Assembly (NCBI GenBank): GCA_910585385.1
Contig: CAJUDV010000026.1
Location: forward strand, 1-32,438
Reading direction: 5' to 3'
DNA length: 32,438 nucleotides
From: an uncultured Oscillibacter sp.
Lineage (GTDB): Bacteria > Bacillota > Clostridia > Oscillospirales > Oscillospiraceae
Shown: piece after piece, positions 7,662-13,989 of the stretch
How the letters are laid out: every line of letters starts with the position of its first letter
How positions within the stretch are numbered: position 1 is the first letter of the stretch
The notes under the pieces: generated by a model
The model's database searches: none
What the model was told of the DNA's origin: nothing
Seen by the model: only the letters and a program-made list of their open reading frames with translations
Program-made: the position numbers and the translations under genes

Positions 7662-8288
7662 ATGGCAAGATATACCGGCGCAGTCTGCCGCCTTTGCCGC
7701 AGAGAGGGCCAGAAGCTCTTTTTGAAGGGTGACCGCTGCTACACGGACAAGTGCTCCATTGAGCGTCGCGGCTACGCTCCCGGGATGCACGGCAACGCGA
7801 GAAACAAGAAGCTCTCCGAGTACGGCATGCAAATGCGCGAGAAGCAGAAGGCCAAGCGCTATTACGGCGTGCTGGAGAAGCAGTTCCACGAGTACTTCAT
7901 CATGGCCAACAAGAAGTCCGGCATGACCGGCGAGAACCTGCTCAGCATTCTGGAGACCCGTCTGGACAACGTGGTCTACCGCCTGGGCTTTGCCATGAGC
8001 CGGGCCGAGGCCCGCCAGCTGGTGCTCCACGGCCACTTCACCGTGAACGGCAGGAAGGTCAATATCCCCTCCTACCTGGTGAAGAGCGGCGACGTGGTGG
8101 CCCTGAAGGAGGGCTCCCGCAGCCTGAGCAAGTTCAAGGGCTCTCTGGAGGCCAACGCCTCCCGCGTGGTGCCCAAGTGGCTGGAGATGGATAAGGACAA
8201 CGTGGCCAAGGTTGTTGCAGAACCCGCCCGCGAGGACATTGATCTTCCCATTGAGGAACACCTCATCGTCGAGCTTTACTCCAAGTAA
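7662..8288 (+). CDS. rpsD: 30S ribosomal protein S4, zinc form
   Basis: S4 nucleates 30S assembly and helps form the mRNA entry site. The 208-aa protein has C9, C12, C26 and C31 (CRLC...C...C) for zinc, then the S4 RNA-binding domain (RLDNVVYRLGFAMSRAEARQLVLHGHFTVNGRKVNIPSY). ATAGGAGG precedes the ATG. S4 controls its own mRNA in several bacteria; the structured stretch just downstream (8292-8349) could take part but that is speculation. Confidence 0.97.
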   Translation: MARYTGAVCRLCRREGQKLFLKGDRCYTDKCSIERRGYAPGMHGNARNKKLSEYGMQMREKQKAKRYYGVLEKQFHEYFIMANKKSGMTGENLLSILETRLDNVVYRLGFAMSRAEARQLVLHGHFTVNGRKVNIPSYLVKSGDVVALKEGSRSLSKFKGSLEANASRVVPKWLEMDKDNVAKVVAEPAREDIDLPIEEHLIVELYSK

Positions 8289-8291
8289 TCG

Positions 8292-8349
8292 GAGGGTACC
8301 CTCGAGGATGACACGTAATGTCCGCGGCACGCGGCAGCGTACCGCCGCG
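8292..8349 (+). other. Intercistronic palindromes between rpsD and rpoA
   Basis: The 87-base gap contains a 12-bp perfect palindrome GAGGGTACCCTC (8292-8303) and a hairpin with arms CGCGGC (8323-8328) and GCCGCG (8344-8349). No T-run follows, so neither is a standard terminator. They may act as an RNA processing or stability element setting S4 against RNA polymerase alpha levels. Confidence 0.4.
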
Positions 8350-8375
8350 ATGAGAAGATGAAGGAGGGTAACTGC

Positions 8376-9326
8376 ATGATCGAAATTGAAAAGCCCCAGA
8401 TCGAGTGTATCGAAACCCCAGGTAGCGACACATACGGTAAGTATGTGGTAGAGCCTCTGGAGCGGGGATATGGCACGACTCTGGGCAACGCGCTCCGCCG
8501 CATTATGCTTTCGTCTCTCCCTGGCACGGCGCCTACCACCATCAAGATCGCCGGCGTCCAGCATGAGTTTTCCACCATCCCCGGTGTGAAGGAAGATGTG
8601 ACGGAGATCGTCTTAAATGTGAAGGGCCTCCTGACCAAGCTGCACAGCGAAACTGTTAAGACGGTTTATATTGAAGCGGTAGGACCCTGCGAGGTCACCG
8701 CCGGCGACATTAAGGCCGACGGTGAAGTCGAGGTCCTGAATCCTGAGATGCACATCGCCACGTTGGACAACGGCGCGACTTTAAACATGGAGATCAGCCT
8801 GTCCCACGGGCGGGGCTATGTGCCCGCGGACCGCAACAAGCCCCAGCAAAACGTAATCGGCACCATCGCCGTGGACTCCATCTACACGCCGGTCTATAAA
8901 GTGAACTACACCGTAGAGCCCACCCGCGTGGGCACCTCCAGCGACTTCGACAAACTGACGCTGGAGGTGTGGACGGACGGGACCATCTCCGCCCGGGACG
9001 CCGTGTCCCTGGGAGCCAAGATCCTGTGCGACCACTTTACCCTGTTTACGGACCTCAGCGAAAACGTGGGCAGCAAGCCCACCGTGGTGGAGAAGGCGGA
9101 GGCGCAGCGGGATAAGGTGCTGGAGATGACCATTGAGGAACTGGATCTGTCTGTCCGCAGCTTCAACTGCCTCAAGCGCGCCAACATCAACACCGTTGAG
9201 GATTTGATTTCCAAGACCGAGGACGAGATGATGAAGGTCCGCAACCTGGGCCGGAAGTCCCTGGAAGAGGTTATCAATAAGCTGGCGATGATGGGCCTGC
9301 ACCTGGCCGACGAAGAGAACAACTGA
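8376..9326 (+). CDS. rpoA: DNA-directed RNA polymerase subunit alpha
   Basis: Alpha dimerises to start polymerase assembly, and its C-terminal domain contacts UP elements and activators. I take the ATG at 8376, 7 bases after AAGGAGGG (8361-8368), giving 316 aa beginning MIEIEKPQIECIE; an in-frame ATG at 8358 overlaps that ribosome site. The N-terminal domain shows EPLERGYGTTLGNALRRIMLSSLPG, and the C-terminal helix-hairpin-helix shows LDLSVRSFNCLKRANINTVEDLI and MKVRNLGRKSLEEV. It pairs with rpoB, also in this window. Confidence 0.97.
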   Translation: MIEIEKPQIECIETPGSDTYGKYVVEPLERGYGTTLGNALRRIMLSSLPGTAPTTIKIAGVQHEFSTIPGVKEDVTEIVLNVKGLLTKLHSETVKTVYIEAVGPCEVTAGDIKADGEVEVLNPEMHIATLDNGATLNMEISLSHGRGYVPADRNKPQQNVIGTIAVDSIYTPVYKVNYTVEPTRVGTSSDFDKLTLEVWTDGTISARDAVSLGAKILCDHFTLFTDLSENVGSKPTVVEKAEAQRDKVLEMTIEELDLSVRSFNCLKRANINTVEDLISKTEDEMMKVRNLGRKSLEEVINKLAMMGLHLADEENN

Positions 9327-9383
9327 TTCCACGCCGGTGGAGCACCACCGGCTGACCAAAATCCTGATAAGGAGGAGATCGAA

Positions 9384-9728
9384 ATGCCCGGAACCCGGAA
9401 ACTTGGCAAGACCACTGACCAGCGCATGGCGATGCTGCGTCAGCAGGTCACGGATTTCCTGGATCATGGGAAGATGGAGACCACCGTCACCCGTGCCAAG
9501 GAGATCAAGCCTCTGGCTGAGAAGATGATCACGCTGGGTAAAAAGAGCGATCTGGCCGCCTACCGCAAGGCCATGAGCTTCATTACCCGTGAGGACGTCT
9601 GCAAGAAGCTGTTCAAGGAGATCGCGCCCACTTACGCGGAGCGTAACGGCGGCTACACCCGCATTGTCCGTACCGGTGTGCGCCGCGGTGACGCCGCGGA
9701 GACCGCCGTCATCGAGCTGGTGAAATAA
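9384..9728 (+). CDS. rplQ: 50S ribosomal protein L17
   Basis: L17 lies near the exit tunnel. The 114-aa product starts MPGTRKLGKTTDQRMAMLRQQ and ends GYTRIVRTGVRRGDAAETAVIELVK, the family signature. AAGGAGGAG precedes the ATG. It closes the operon: a strong terminator lies 18 bases downstream, and the ecfA-truA-rplM-rpsI genes that often follow in Firmicutes are not here. Confidence 0.97.
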   Translation: MPGTRKLGKTTDQRMAMLRQQVTDFLDHGKMETTVTRAKEIKPLAEKMITLGKKSDLAAYRKAMSFITREDVCKKLFKEIAPTYAERNGGYTRIVRTGVRRGDAAETAVIELVK

Positions 9729-9745
9729 ATTATTACCGGTTCAGG

Positions 9746-9792
9746 AAAGCCCTTTGTCATGGGCCGCATGACAAAGGGCTTTTTATTTTTTG
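9746..9792 (+). terminator. Intrinsic terminator of the ribosomal operon
   Basis: A 13-bp stem, AGCCCTTTGTCAT (9748-9760) with ATGACAAAGGGCT (9768-9780), and a 7-base loop, followed by TTTTATTTTTT. This is the strongest terminator in the window and marks the end of the S10-spc-alpha transcript. Confidence 0.93.
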
Positions 9793-9821
9793 GAAAAGCG
9801 GCCCGCAGGCGGCAGAGCCTC

Positions 9822-9850
9822 TTTTCAAATGTCGAAAATTGTGGTATGAT
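9822..9850 (+). promoter_or_regulatory. Sigma-A-type promoter, extended -10
   Basis: TTTTCA (9822-9827), 17-base spacer, TATGAT (9845-9850), with TGG directly before the -10. Transcription would start near 9857, right at the start of the folded stretch ahead of the zinc-ribbon gene. Confidence 0.6.
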
Positions 9851-9856
9851 GAGAGC

Positions 9857-9975
9857 AACAAATTTCAAGATCCGCAAACAGCGGAGGTTCAGCCGCGGGA
9901 CAATGCCCGTGGATGTCCAGTGAAGAGGGCGTTGCTCTGCGGTTCGCCGCGGGTTTCAAACGGATCTCTTGACCC
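9857..9975 (+). ncRNA. Candidate structured leader or small RNA, unidentified
   Basis: Just after a promoter lies a stretch of about 105 bases closed by CAAGATCCG (9866-9874) pairing with CGGATCTCTTG (9961-9971; two bases bulged). Inside are hairpins CCGCGGG/CCCGTGG (9893-9899 with 9906-9912) and GCGG-TTCG-CCGC (9939-9950). An alternative rod-like fold pairs the 5' GCGG and CCGC with the 3' GCGG and CCGC. No terminator follows, so it may be the 5' leader of the gene at 10025 or an sRNA released by processing. It shows no T-box, SAM, TPP, SRP or tmRNA signature. 6S RNA is the one known family I would test first because of promoter-driven size and possible rod shape, but this is not established. 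Confidence 0.4.
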
Positions 9976-10024
9976 TTTTGAAGTGTGTTGACTGTCAGGA
10001 GGACCAGAGGAGGAGGGATTTCCC

Positions 10025-10417
10025 ATGCGCAAGATCCGGTGTTATGAGTGCGGGAAGAGCTATGACTTTGACGTGGACGATTTCTGTCCCAAGTGCGGCG
10101 CCTTTAACCAGCCGGGGAAGAGCGCCGCTATCGCCGCTGACGGCGCCGTGGTCCGGACGGAGGGCCTCAATGAGAAGAACCACGCCGGCTCTTTTGCCCA
10201 CCAGGAGTTCCACGCCGAAAACCGGGTGCGGAAGGCCGTGGGCCTGTCCAAGGGCGTCAGACGCGGGGCAAAAGCGCCGCGGCAGCCGCTTTCCAAACGG
10301 CAGAATAACTGGCAGCAAAAGAAGAAAAGCCCCGCGCAGTACATTATATGGATCATAATTGCCATTATTTTCGTCAATGTGCTGAGTAGTATCCTCGGGG
10401 TGCTGTTTATGCTCTAG
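10025..10417 (+). CDS. Zinc-ribbon protein with C-terminal membrane anchor
   Basis: A 130-aa protein of unknown function. The N-terminus has CYEC (C6, C9) and CPKC (C21, C24), a zinc-ribbon of the type seen in small clostridial proteins. The middle is basic and lacks obvious structure (VRKAVGLSKGVRRGAKAPRQ, then KRQNNWQQKKKSP). Residues about 103-130 form one transmembrane helix (YIIWIIIAIIFVNVLSSILG), so the ribbon probably faces the cytoplasm and is tethered to the membrane. AGGAGG (10010-10015) precedes the ATG. It is transcribed alone from the promoter at 9822-9850 through a folded leader. Confidence 0.75.
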   Translation: MRKIRCYECGKSYDFDVDDFCPKCGAFNQPGKSAAIAADGAVVRTEGLNEKNHAGSFAHQEFHAENRVRKAVGLSKGVRRGAKAPRQPLSKRQNNWQQKKKSPAQYIIWIIIAIIFVNVLSSILGVLFML

Positions 10418-10424
10418 AGGCAAA

Positions 10425-10450
10425 GCGCCCGCGCCTTTGGGTGCGGGCGC
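10425..10450 (+). terminator. GC-rich hairpin after the zinc-ribbon gene
   Basis: GCGCCCGC (10425-10432) pairs with GCGGGCGC (10443-10450) around a 10-base loop. The following bases, TCCCCTACG, are not a T-run, so termination would be weak or factor-assisted. Confidence 0.45.
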
Positions 10451-10546
10451 TCCCCTACGCCGCGCTTCGGAGCGACAGATTTTGACAGCTCTATTTTTCC
10501 GTATTCCGTATAAACTATCCCTGAAAAATATGGGGAGATGGAACGG

Positions 10547-11245
10547 ATGTGGAAAAAACAGCTGCTTTTTTTATGCCTGGCTGGGCTGACGCTATGGGCC
10601 GCCGCAGGTCAGGAGGCCCTGCCGGCGGATGCCGCGGCGGAGCTCCCGGCGGAGGTGAAATATATAGCGCTGACCTTTGACGACGGTCCCCGCCGGGATA
10701 CGACGGAGAAGCTGCTGGACGGCCTGCGGGAACGGGGGGCCAGCGCCACCTTCTTTCTGGTGGGCGAGGAGATTGCCGGCAAGGAGGACCTGGTTAAGCG
10801 GATGGCGGCGGAGGGGCACCAGATTGGAAACCACACCTGGAGTCATGTGCGGCTGGAGAACGCGGGAACTGCGGGCCAGGAGATTCGTATGACGGAGAGG
10901 GCGCTGGAGGAGCTGCTGGGGGAGAAGGATTACTGGCTCCGCCCGCCCTACGGCATCATGGACGAGGGGGTGGAAACCAACGTCCCGCTGGTGAAGTGGT
11001 CCGTGGACCCTCGGGACTGGGAGAGCCGCAGCACGGCAAAGGTGGTACAGGCTGTGCTGCGGGACGCTGGGCCCAACGCCATCATCCTTCTCCACGATAT
11101 ATACCCCACTTCCGTGGAAGCGGCCTTACAGATCGTAGATGCCCTGGAAAAGGAGGGATACTGGTTTGTGACGGTGGAGGAGCTGTTGCAGCTAAACGGC
11201 ATTACTCCGCAAGCGGGAGTCATGTACCGCTCTGGAAAGGGATAG
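10547..11245 (+). CDS. Polysaccharide deacetylase (NodB/CE4 family), secreted or membrane-anchored
   Basis: CE4 enzymes remove N-acetyl groups from peptidoglycan or other glycans using a divalent metal. The ATG at 10547 is preferred (232 aa) because GGGGAG (10532-10537) then lies 9 bases upstream; the in-frame ATG at 10538 touches the ribosome site. Residues 3-21 form a signal peptide or anchor. All CE4 motifs are present: TFDDGP (D45, D46), the metal histidines in GNHTWSH, RPPYG, a W-S-V-D-P-R-D-W segment and LLHDIY. At this size it has little beyond the catalytic domain. The substrate cannot be read from sequence; sporulation or wall remodelling are reasonable guesses. A TTGACA at 10482-10487 hints at a promoter but has no well-spaced -10. 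A bidirectional terminator follows. Confidence 0.88.
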   Translation: MWKKQLLFLCLAGLTLWAAAGQEALPADAAAELPAEVKYIALTFDDGPRRDTTEKLLDGLRERGASATFFLVGEEIAGKEDLVKRMAAEGHQIGNHTWSHVRLENAGTAGQEIRMTERALEELLGEKDYWLRPPYGIMDEGVETNVPLVKWSVDPRDWESRSTAKVVQAVLRDAGPNAIILLHDIYPTSVEAALQIVDALEKEGYWFVTVEELLQLNGITPQAGVMYRSGKG

Positions 11246-11282
11246 AAAAAGAACGGACGCTACGGGCGTCCGTTCTTTATTG
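11246..11282. terminator. Bidirectional terminator between the deacetylase gene and secG
   Basis: AAGAACGGACGC (11249-11260) pairs with the GCGTCCGTTCTT around 11267-11278 across a short loop, with A-rich and T-rich flanks on both sides. It can end both the + strand deacetylase transcript and the - strand secG transcript. Confidence 0.88.
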
Positions 11283-11288
11283 CGATGA

Positions 11289-11528
11289 TTACCCCAGAAT
11301 CAGCAGGACCAAGGTCAGAATCAGGAAGATGGCGCCCACCCACTTGGTGGCCCGGGCCAGCTTGGCGTCCAGAGTCTTGGCCTTGTTCTTGGCCAGGAAG
11401 GAGTCGGCCACGCCGCCGATGGCACCGGAGAGACCGGCGCTCTTGCCGGACTGGAACAGCACGGCCAGAATGATGGCTAAGCCGCACAGCAGCTGCAGAA
11501 CAGTGATGACGATCTTCAAAGTATCCAT
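11289..11528 (-). CDS. secG: Preprotein translocase subunit SecG
   Basis: SecG is the small accessory subunit of the SecYEG channel. I take the ATG at 11528 with GGAGG (11541-11537) 8 bases upstream, giving 79 aa: MDTLKIVITVLQLLCGLAIILAV..., the conserved LFQSGKSAGLSGAIGG cytoplasmic loop, and a second hydrophobic helix WVGAIFLILTLVLLILG. An upstream in-frame ATG would add 10 unsupported residues. It stands alone, divergent from lexA, with its own promoter at 11588-11616. Confidence 0.95.
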   Translation of the reverse strand: MDTLKIVITVLQLLCGLAIILAVLFQSGKSAGLSGAIGGVADSFLAKNKAKTLDAKLARATKWVGAIFLILTLVLLILG

Positions 11529-11587
11529 GTGGAAAACCTCCAAAATTTGCCCATGCACAGGCGTGATATGTCATTTCACAGGTAATT

Positions 11588-11616
11588 ATATTACCACAGA
11601 TTGTCCCTGTTTTCAA
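11588..11616 (-). promoter_or_regulatory. secG promoter
   Basis: Read on the - strand: TTGAAA (11616-11611), 17-base spacer ending TGG, TAATAT (11593-11588). It leaves a leader of about 55 bases before secG and lies back-to-back with the lexA promoter. Confidence 0.65.
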
Positions 11617-11648
11617 GTGGAATTTTACAAATAAATCAAAAATAAGGT

Positions 11649-11662
11649 GGAACAAATGTTTG
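11649..11662. promoter_or_regulatory. LexA operator (SOS box)
   Basis: GGAACAAATGTTTG has the Gram-positive SOS pattern GAAC-N4-GTT(C/T). It overlaps the first bases of the lexA -35 hexamer (11660-11665), so bound LexA would block polymerase, the usual autoregulation. It starts 33 bases upstream of the secG -35, so it may also influence secG, but that is uncertain. Confidence 0.8.
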
Positions 11663-11688
11663 CAATCCGGGGCTGGATATGGTATAAT
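11660..11688 (+). promoter_or_regulatory. lexA promoter
   Basis: TTGCAA (11660-11665), 17-base spacer ending TGG, and a consensus TATAAT (11683-11688). The operator overlaps the -35. The ribosome site AGGAGG is at 11717-11722 and the start codon at 11729. Confidence 0.85.
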
Positions 11689-11728
11689 ATCCAAAATAAA
11701 ACCTGGGAAGGAAATTAGGAGGTCCACT

Positions 11729-12328
11729 ATGGCGGAGCTTTCCAAGATGCAAAGGCGGATCTATGACTATATTGCGGCCTGTATTCAGGAGCAGGGGTAC
11801 GCGCCTTCGGTGCGGGAGATTGGGGAGGCGGTGGGATTAAAATCCCCTTCCACCGTGCACTTTCATCTGAAGCGGCTGGAAGAGGCCGGCGTGATCGCCA
11901 AGGGGGCCGGGAAGGGCCGTGCCATTGCCCTGACGGAGCAGGCCCAGCGGCCGCAGCCGGAGGAGCGCATTCCAATTGTGGGAAATGTGGCCGCCGGCAG
12001 TCCGATTTTGGCGGAGGAGTGTATTGAGGACTATCTGACCTTTGACACTGGCGGCCATGGAGAGGAGTATTTTGCCCTGCGGGTGCGGGGTGAGTCCATG
12101 CTGAACGCCGGCATCCTGCCGGGAGATCTGGTGGTGGTGCGCCGCCAGCAGACCGCCAACAACGGAGAGATTGTGGTGGCTCTTCTGGAGGATGAGGCCA
12201 CGGTAAAGCGGCTGTCCCGGCGGAACGGGAAGACCTGGCTTTTACCGGAGAACGACGATTACAGCCCCATTGACGGCACCTATGCCACAATTATGGGGAA
12301 GGTCACCGCCGTGGTGCGGTGGTATTGA
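11729..12328 (+). CDS. lexA: SOS repressor LexA
   Basis: LexA represses DNA-damage genes and cleaves itself when RecA filaments form. The ATG at 11729 follows AGGAGG and gives 199 aa starting MAELSKMQRRIYDYI. Residues 1-68 form the winged helix (SVREIGEAVGLKSPSTVHFHLKRLEEAG). The cleavage bond is A89-G90 in NVAAGSP, and the catalytic dyad is S123 (GESM) and K160 (EATVKRL), all intact. It is transcribed from a consensus promoter overlapped by its own SOS box and ends at a strong terminator. Confidence 0.96.
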   Translation: MAELSKMQRRIYDYIAACIQEQGYAPSVREIGEAVGLKSPSTVHFHLKRLEEAGVIAKGAGKGRAIALTEQAQRPQPEERIPIVGNVAAGSPILAEECIEDYLTFDTGGHGEEYFALRVRGESMLNAGILPGDLVVVRRQQTANNGEIVVALLEDEATVKRLSRRNGKTWLLPENDDYSPIDGTYATIMGKVTAVVRWY

Positions 12329-12339
12329 GAGGCGGCTGC

Positions 12340-12372
12340 GGCGGCGCAGGGCTTTGCCCTGCGCCGCCTTTT
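12340..12372 (+). terminator. lexA terminator
   Basis: GGCGGCGCAGGGC (12340-12352), TTT loop, GCCCTGCGCCGCC (12356-12368), then TTTT. A 13-bp perfect stem. The - strand side lacks a T-run, so it mainly serves lexA rather than the converging sigK. Confidence 0.88.
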
Positions 12373-12387
12373 CGTATCCGCCGGCTC

Positions 12388-13107
12388 TCAGAGGGGCCTG
12401 CGTTTTTCGCAGCGGGGAGGCGGCGGAGTTTGCAGAGCTGTTCGAAGTTTCTCCAGAGCCCGTTTTTCGATGCGGGACACATAGCTCCGGGAGATCCCAA
12501 AAGAGGAGGCGATCTCTCTCTGGGTCAGGGGCACGGTGCCGCCAAGGCCGTAGCGCAGACGGATGATCTCCGCCTCCCGGCTGGTGAGGCACTCCCGCAG
12601 CAGGGTGTGAAGCCGCAGGGCGTTGTCCCGGTCGTGGAGGTCGTCCAGCATGGTGTCGTCCACACCCACCACGTCGATCAGCTGCAGAGCGTTGCCCTCT
12701 TTGTCATTTTCGATAGAGTCCGACAGGGAGACCTCCCCCTGAAGTTTTTTCTGACTGCGGAAGTACATCAGGATCTCATTTTCGATGCATCTGGCGGCAT
12801 AGGTGGCCAGGCGCGCCCCTTTGGAGGGGTCAAAGCTGGAGATCCCCTTGATGAGCCCAATCGTGCCGATGGAGATCAGGTCCTCCTGGTCGGCGCTTTG
12901 GGTGTAATATTTTTTAATAATATGCGCCACTAGGCGGAGGTTCCGCTCAATGAGCACATTTCTGGCGTCCGGGTCCCCCTGGGCATAGCGGGCCAGCCAC
13001 TCCCGTTCCTCCGCGGCGGACAGGGGCTTTGGGAACGACCCGCCGCCGGACAGGCGCAGGGAGAACAGCAGCGTGTTGGCAAATAAAAGCAGTGTGGCAG
13101 ACAGCAT
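12388..13107 (-). CDS. sigK: Sporulation sigma factor, SigK type
   Basis: SigK directs late mother-cell transcription in sporulation (coat, cortex and maturation genes). The 239-aa product starts MLSATLLLFANTLLFSLRL, a hydrophobic pro-sequence of about 20 residues that in Bacillus keeps pro-SigK membrane-bound until SpoIVFB cleaves it, followed by the diagnostic FPKPLSAAEE. Region 2 reads NLRLVAHIIKKYY...EDLISIGTIGLIKGISSF...LATYAARCIENEI; region 4.2 reads LTQREIASSFGISRSYVSRIEKRALEKLR. GGAGGAGGG precedes the ATG. The gene is continuous, with no skin-type element in it. SigE and SigG are the alternatives, but the pro-sequence and FPKPL favour SigK. Confidence 0.9.
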   Translation of the reverse strand: MLSATLLLFANTLLFSLRLSGGGSFPKPLSAAEEREWLARYAQGDPDARNVLIERNLRLVAHIIKKYYTQSADQEDLISIGTIGLIKGISSFDPSKGARLATYAARCIENEILMYFRSQKKLQGEVSLSDSIENDKEGNALQLIDVVGVDDTMLDDLHDRDNALRLHTLLRECLTSREAEIIRLRYGLGGTVPLTQREIASSFGISRSYVSRIEKRALEKLRTALQTPPPPRCEKRRPL

Positions 13108-13159
13108 AGAATCCCTCCTCCCTAATCTCTATGAGGGGAGGGGAAGTCCACATGCGGAC

Positions 13160-13188
13160 TTTACAGCAGGGGCGGAGTTTGGTATAGT
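13160..13188 (+). promoter_or_regulatory. Promoter for the GIY-YIG fusion gene
   Basis: TTTACA (13160-13165), 17-base spacer ending TGG, TATAGT (13183-13188). A 6-bp inverted repeat AAGTCC/GGACTT (13144-13161) overlaps the -35 edge and could be an operator shared with the divergent sigK gene. Confidence 0.65.
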
Positions 13189-13236
13189 AAGAGGGAAATT
13201 TGGACGAGGGTCCCGGCGGGAGAGGGGGAGGGGAGC

Positions 13237-13950
13237 GTGGCCTGGGTCGTCTATATGCTCCTCTGCGGGGACGGCTCGCTGTACACCGGCTGTACCAACG
13301 ACCTGCCCCGGCGGCTGGAGGCCCATCAGAGCGGCAGAGGGGCCAAGTATACCCGCAGCCGCCCGCCGGTAACGCTGGCCTACCAGGAGGCGGCGGCGGA
13401 CCGGTCCGCCGCTCTGCGGCGGGAGGCTGCCATCAAGCGGCTGACAAGGCGGCAGAAGCTGGATATGATTGAGAGAGGGCTGAATATGAGAGAGATGCGG
13501 CGGAAAGAGCGGCAGATGCCGGAGGAGTTTGCCTGGGAAGTTGCAGACAAATGCGAGTATGCCTTCCTGGCCATGACGGCGGAGGACGGCGGCCCCTATG
13601 GACTGCCTGTGACGATTGCCCGGGACGGGCGGATCATCTATTTCCACAGCGCCATGGAGGGACGGAAGGTGGAGTGCCTGCGGCGTTCGCCCCGCGTCTG
13701 TCTCAGCTGCGTGGGGGACACTCGGGTGCCGCCAGGGAAGTTTACCACGTTATATGAGTCGGCGGTGGTTTTTGGAATGGCGGAAGAGGTGACGGAGGAC
13801 GACGAGAAGATCCGCGCCCTGCGGCTGCTGTGTCAGCGGCATACGCCGGACAACATGGAGGGCTTCTCCAGGGCCATTGCCAAGAGCCTGGGCCGGACCG
13901 GGGTTTGGAGAATCACGGTGGAGGAGATCACCGGAAAGGCAAAGCGCTGA
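13237..13950 (+). CDS. GIY-YIG nuclease domain fused to a pyridoxamine 5'-phosphate oxidase-like domain
   Basis: A 237-aa frame from a GTG start at 13237, preceded by GAGGGGGAGGGGAG. Residues 1-80 form a YhbQ-type GIY-YIG domain: VVYMLLCGDGSLYTGCTNDLPRRLEAH, then GAKYTR. Residues about 84-237 form an FMN-binding split-barrel, pyridoxamine-oxidase-like domain: MREMRRKERQMPEEFAWEVADKCEYAFLAM, YGLPVTIARDGRIIYFHSA, SPRVCLSCVGD and a C-terminal VWRITVEEITGK. No stop separates them. An internal ATG at 13486 (or 13495), with GAGAGAGGG about 6 bases ahead, could also make the oxidase part alone. The two domains are usually separate genes, so this is a real fusion, a lost stop codon or a sequencing error. 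Its promoter and terminator are clear, so it is a single-gene unit. Confidence 0.8.
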   Translation: MAWVVYMLLCGDGSLYTGCTNDLPRRLEAHQSGRGAKYTRSRPPVTLAYQEAAADRSAALRREAAIKRLTRRQKLDMIERGLNMREMRRKERQMPEEFAWEVADKCEYAFLAMTAEDGGPYGLPVTIARDGRIIYFHSAMEGRKVECLRRSPRVCLSCVGDTRVPPGKFTTLYESAVVFGMAEEVTEDDEKIRALRLLCQRHTPDNMEGFSRAIAKSLGRTGVWRITVEEITGKAKR

Positions 13951-13988
13951 AAAACAGCAGGCGTCCACAAGGACGCCTGCTGTTTTGT
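13951..13988. terminator. Bidirectional terminator
   Basis: ACAGCAGGCGTCC (13954-13966) pairs with GGACGCCTGCTGT (13971-13983) around ACAA; A-run on the left, TTTT on the right. It serves the converging fusion gene (+) and solute-binding gene (-). Confidence 0.9.
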
Positions 13989-13989
13989 A

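Noticed and set aside
10482..10514. TTGACA...TATAAA promoter for the deacetylase gene
   Set aside because: The spacer would be 21 bases, outside the normal range; mentioned only as a hint.
13118..13130. CATAGAGATTA upstream of sigK as a SigE/SigK-type -10
   Set aside because: It is too close to the ribosome site and no matching -35 lies upstream at the right distance.
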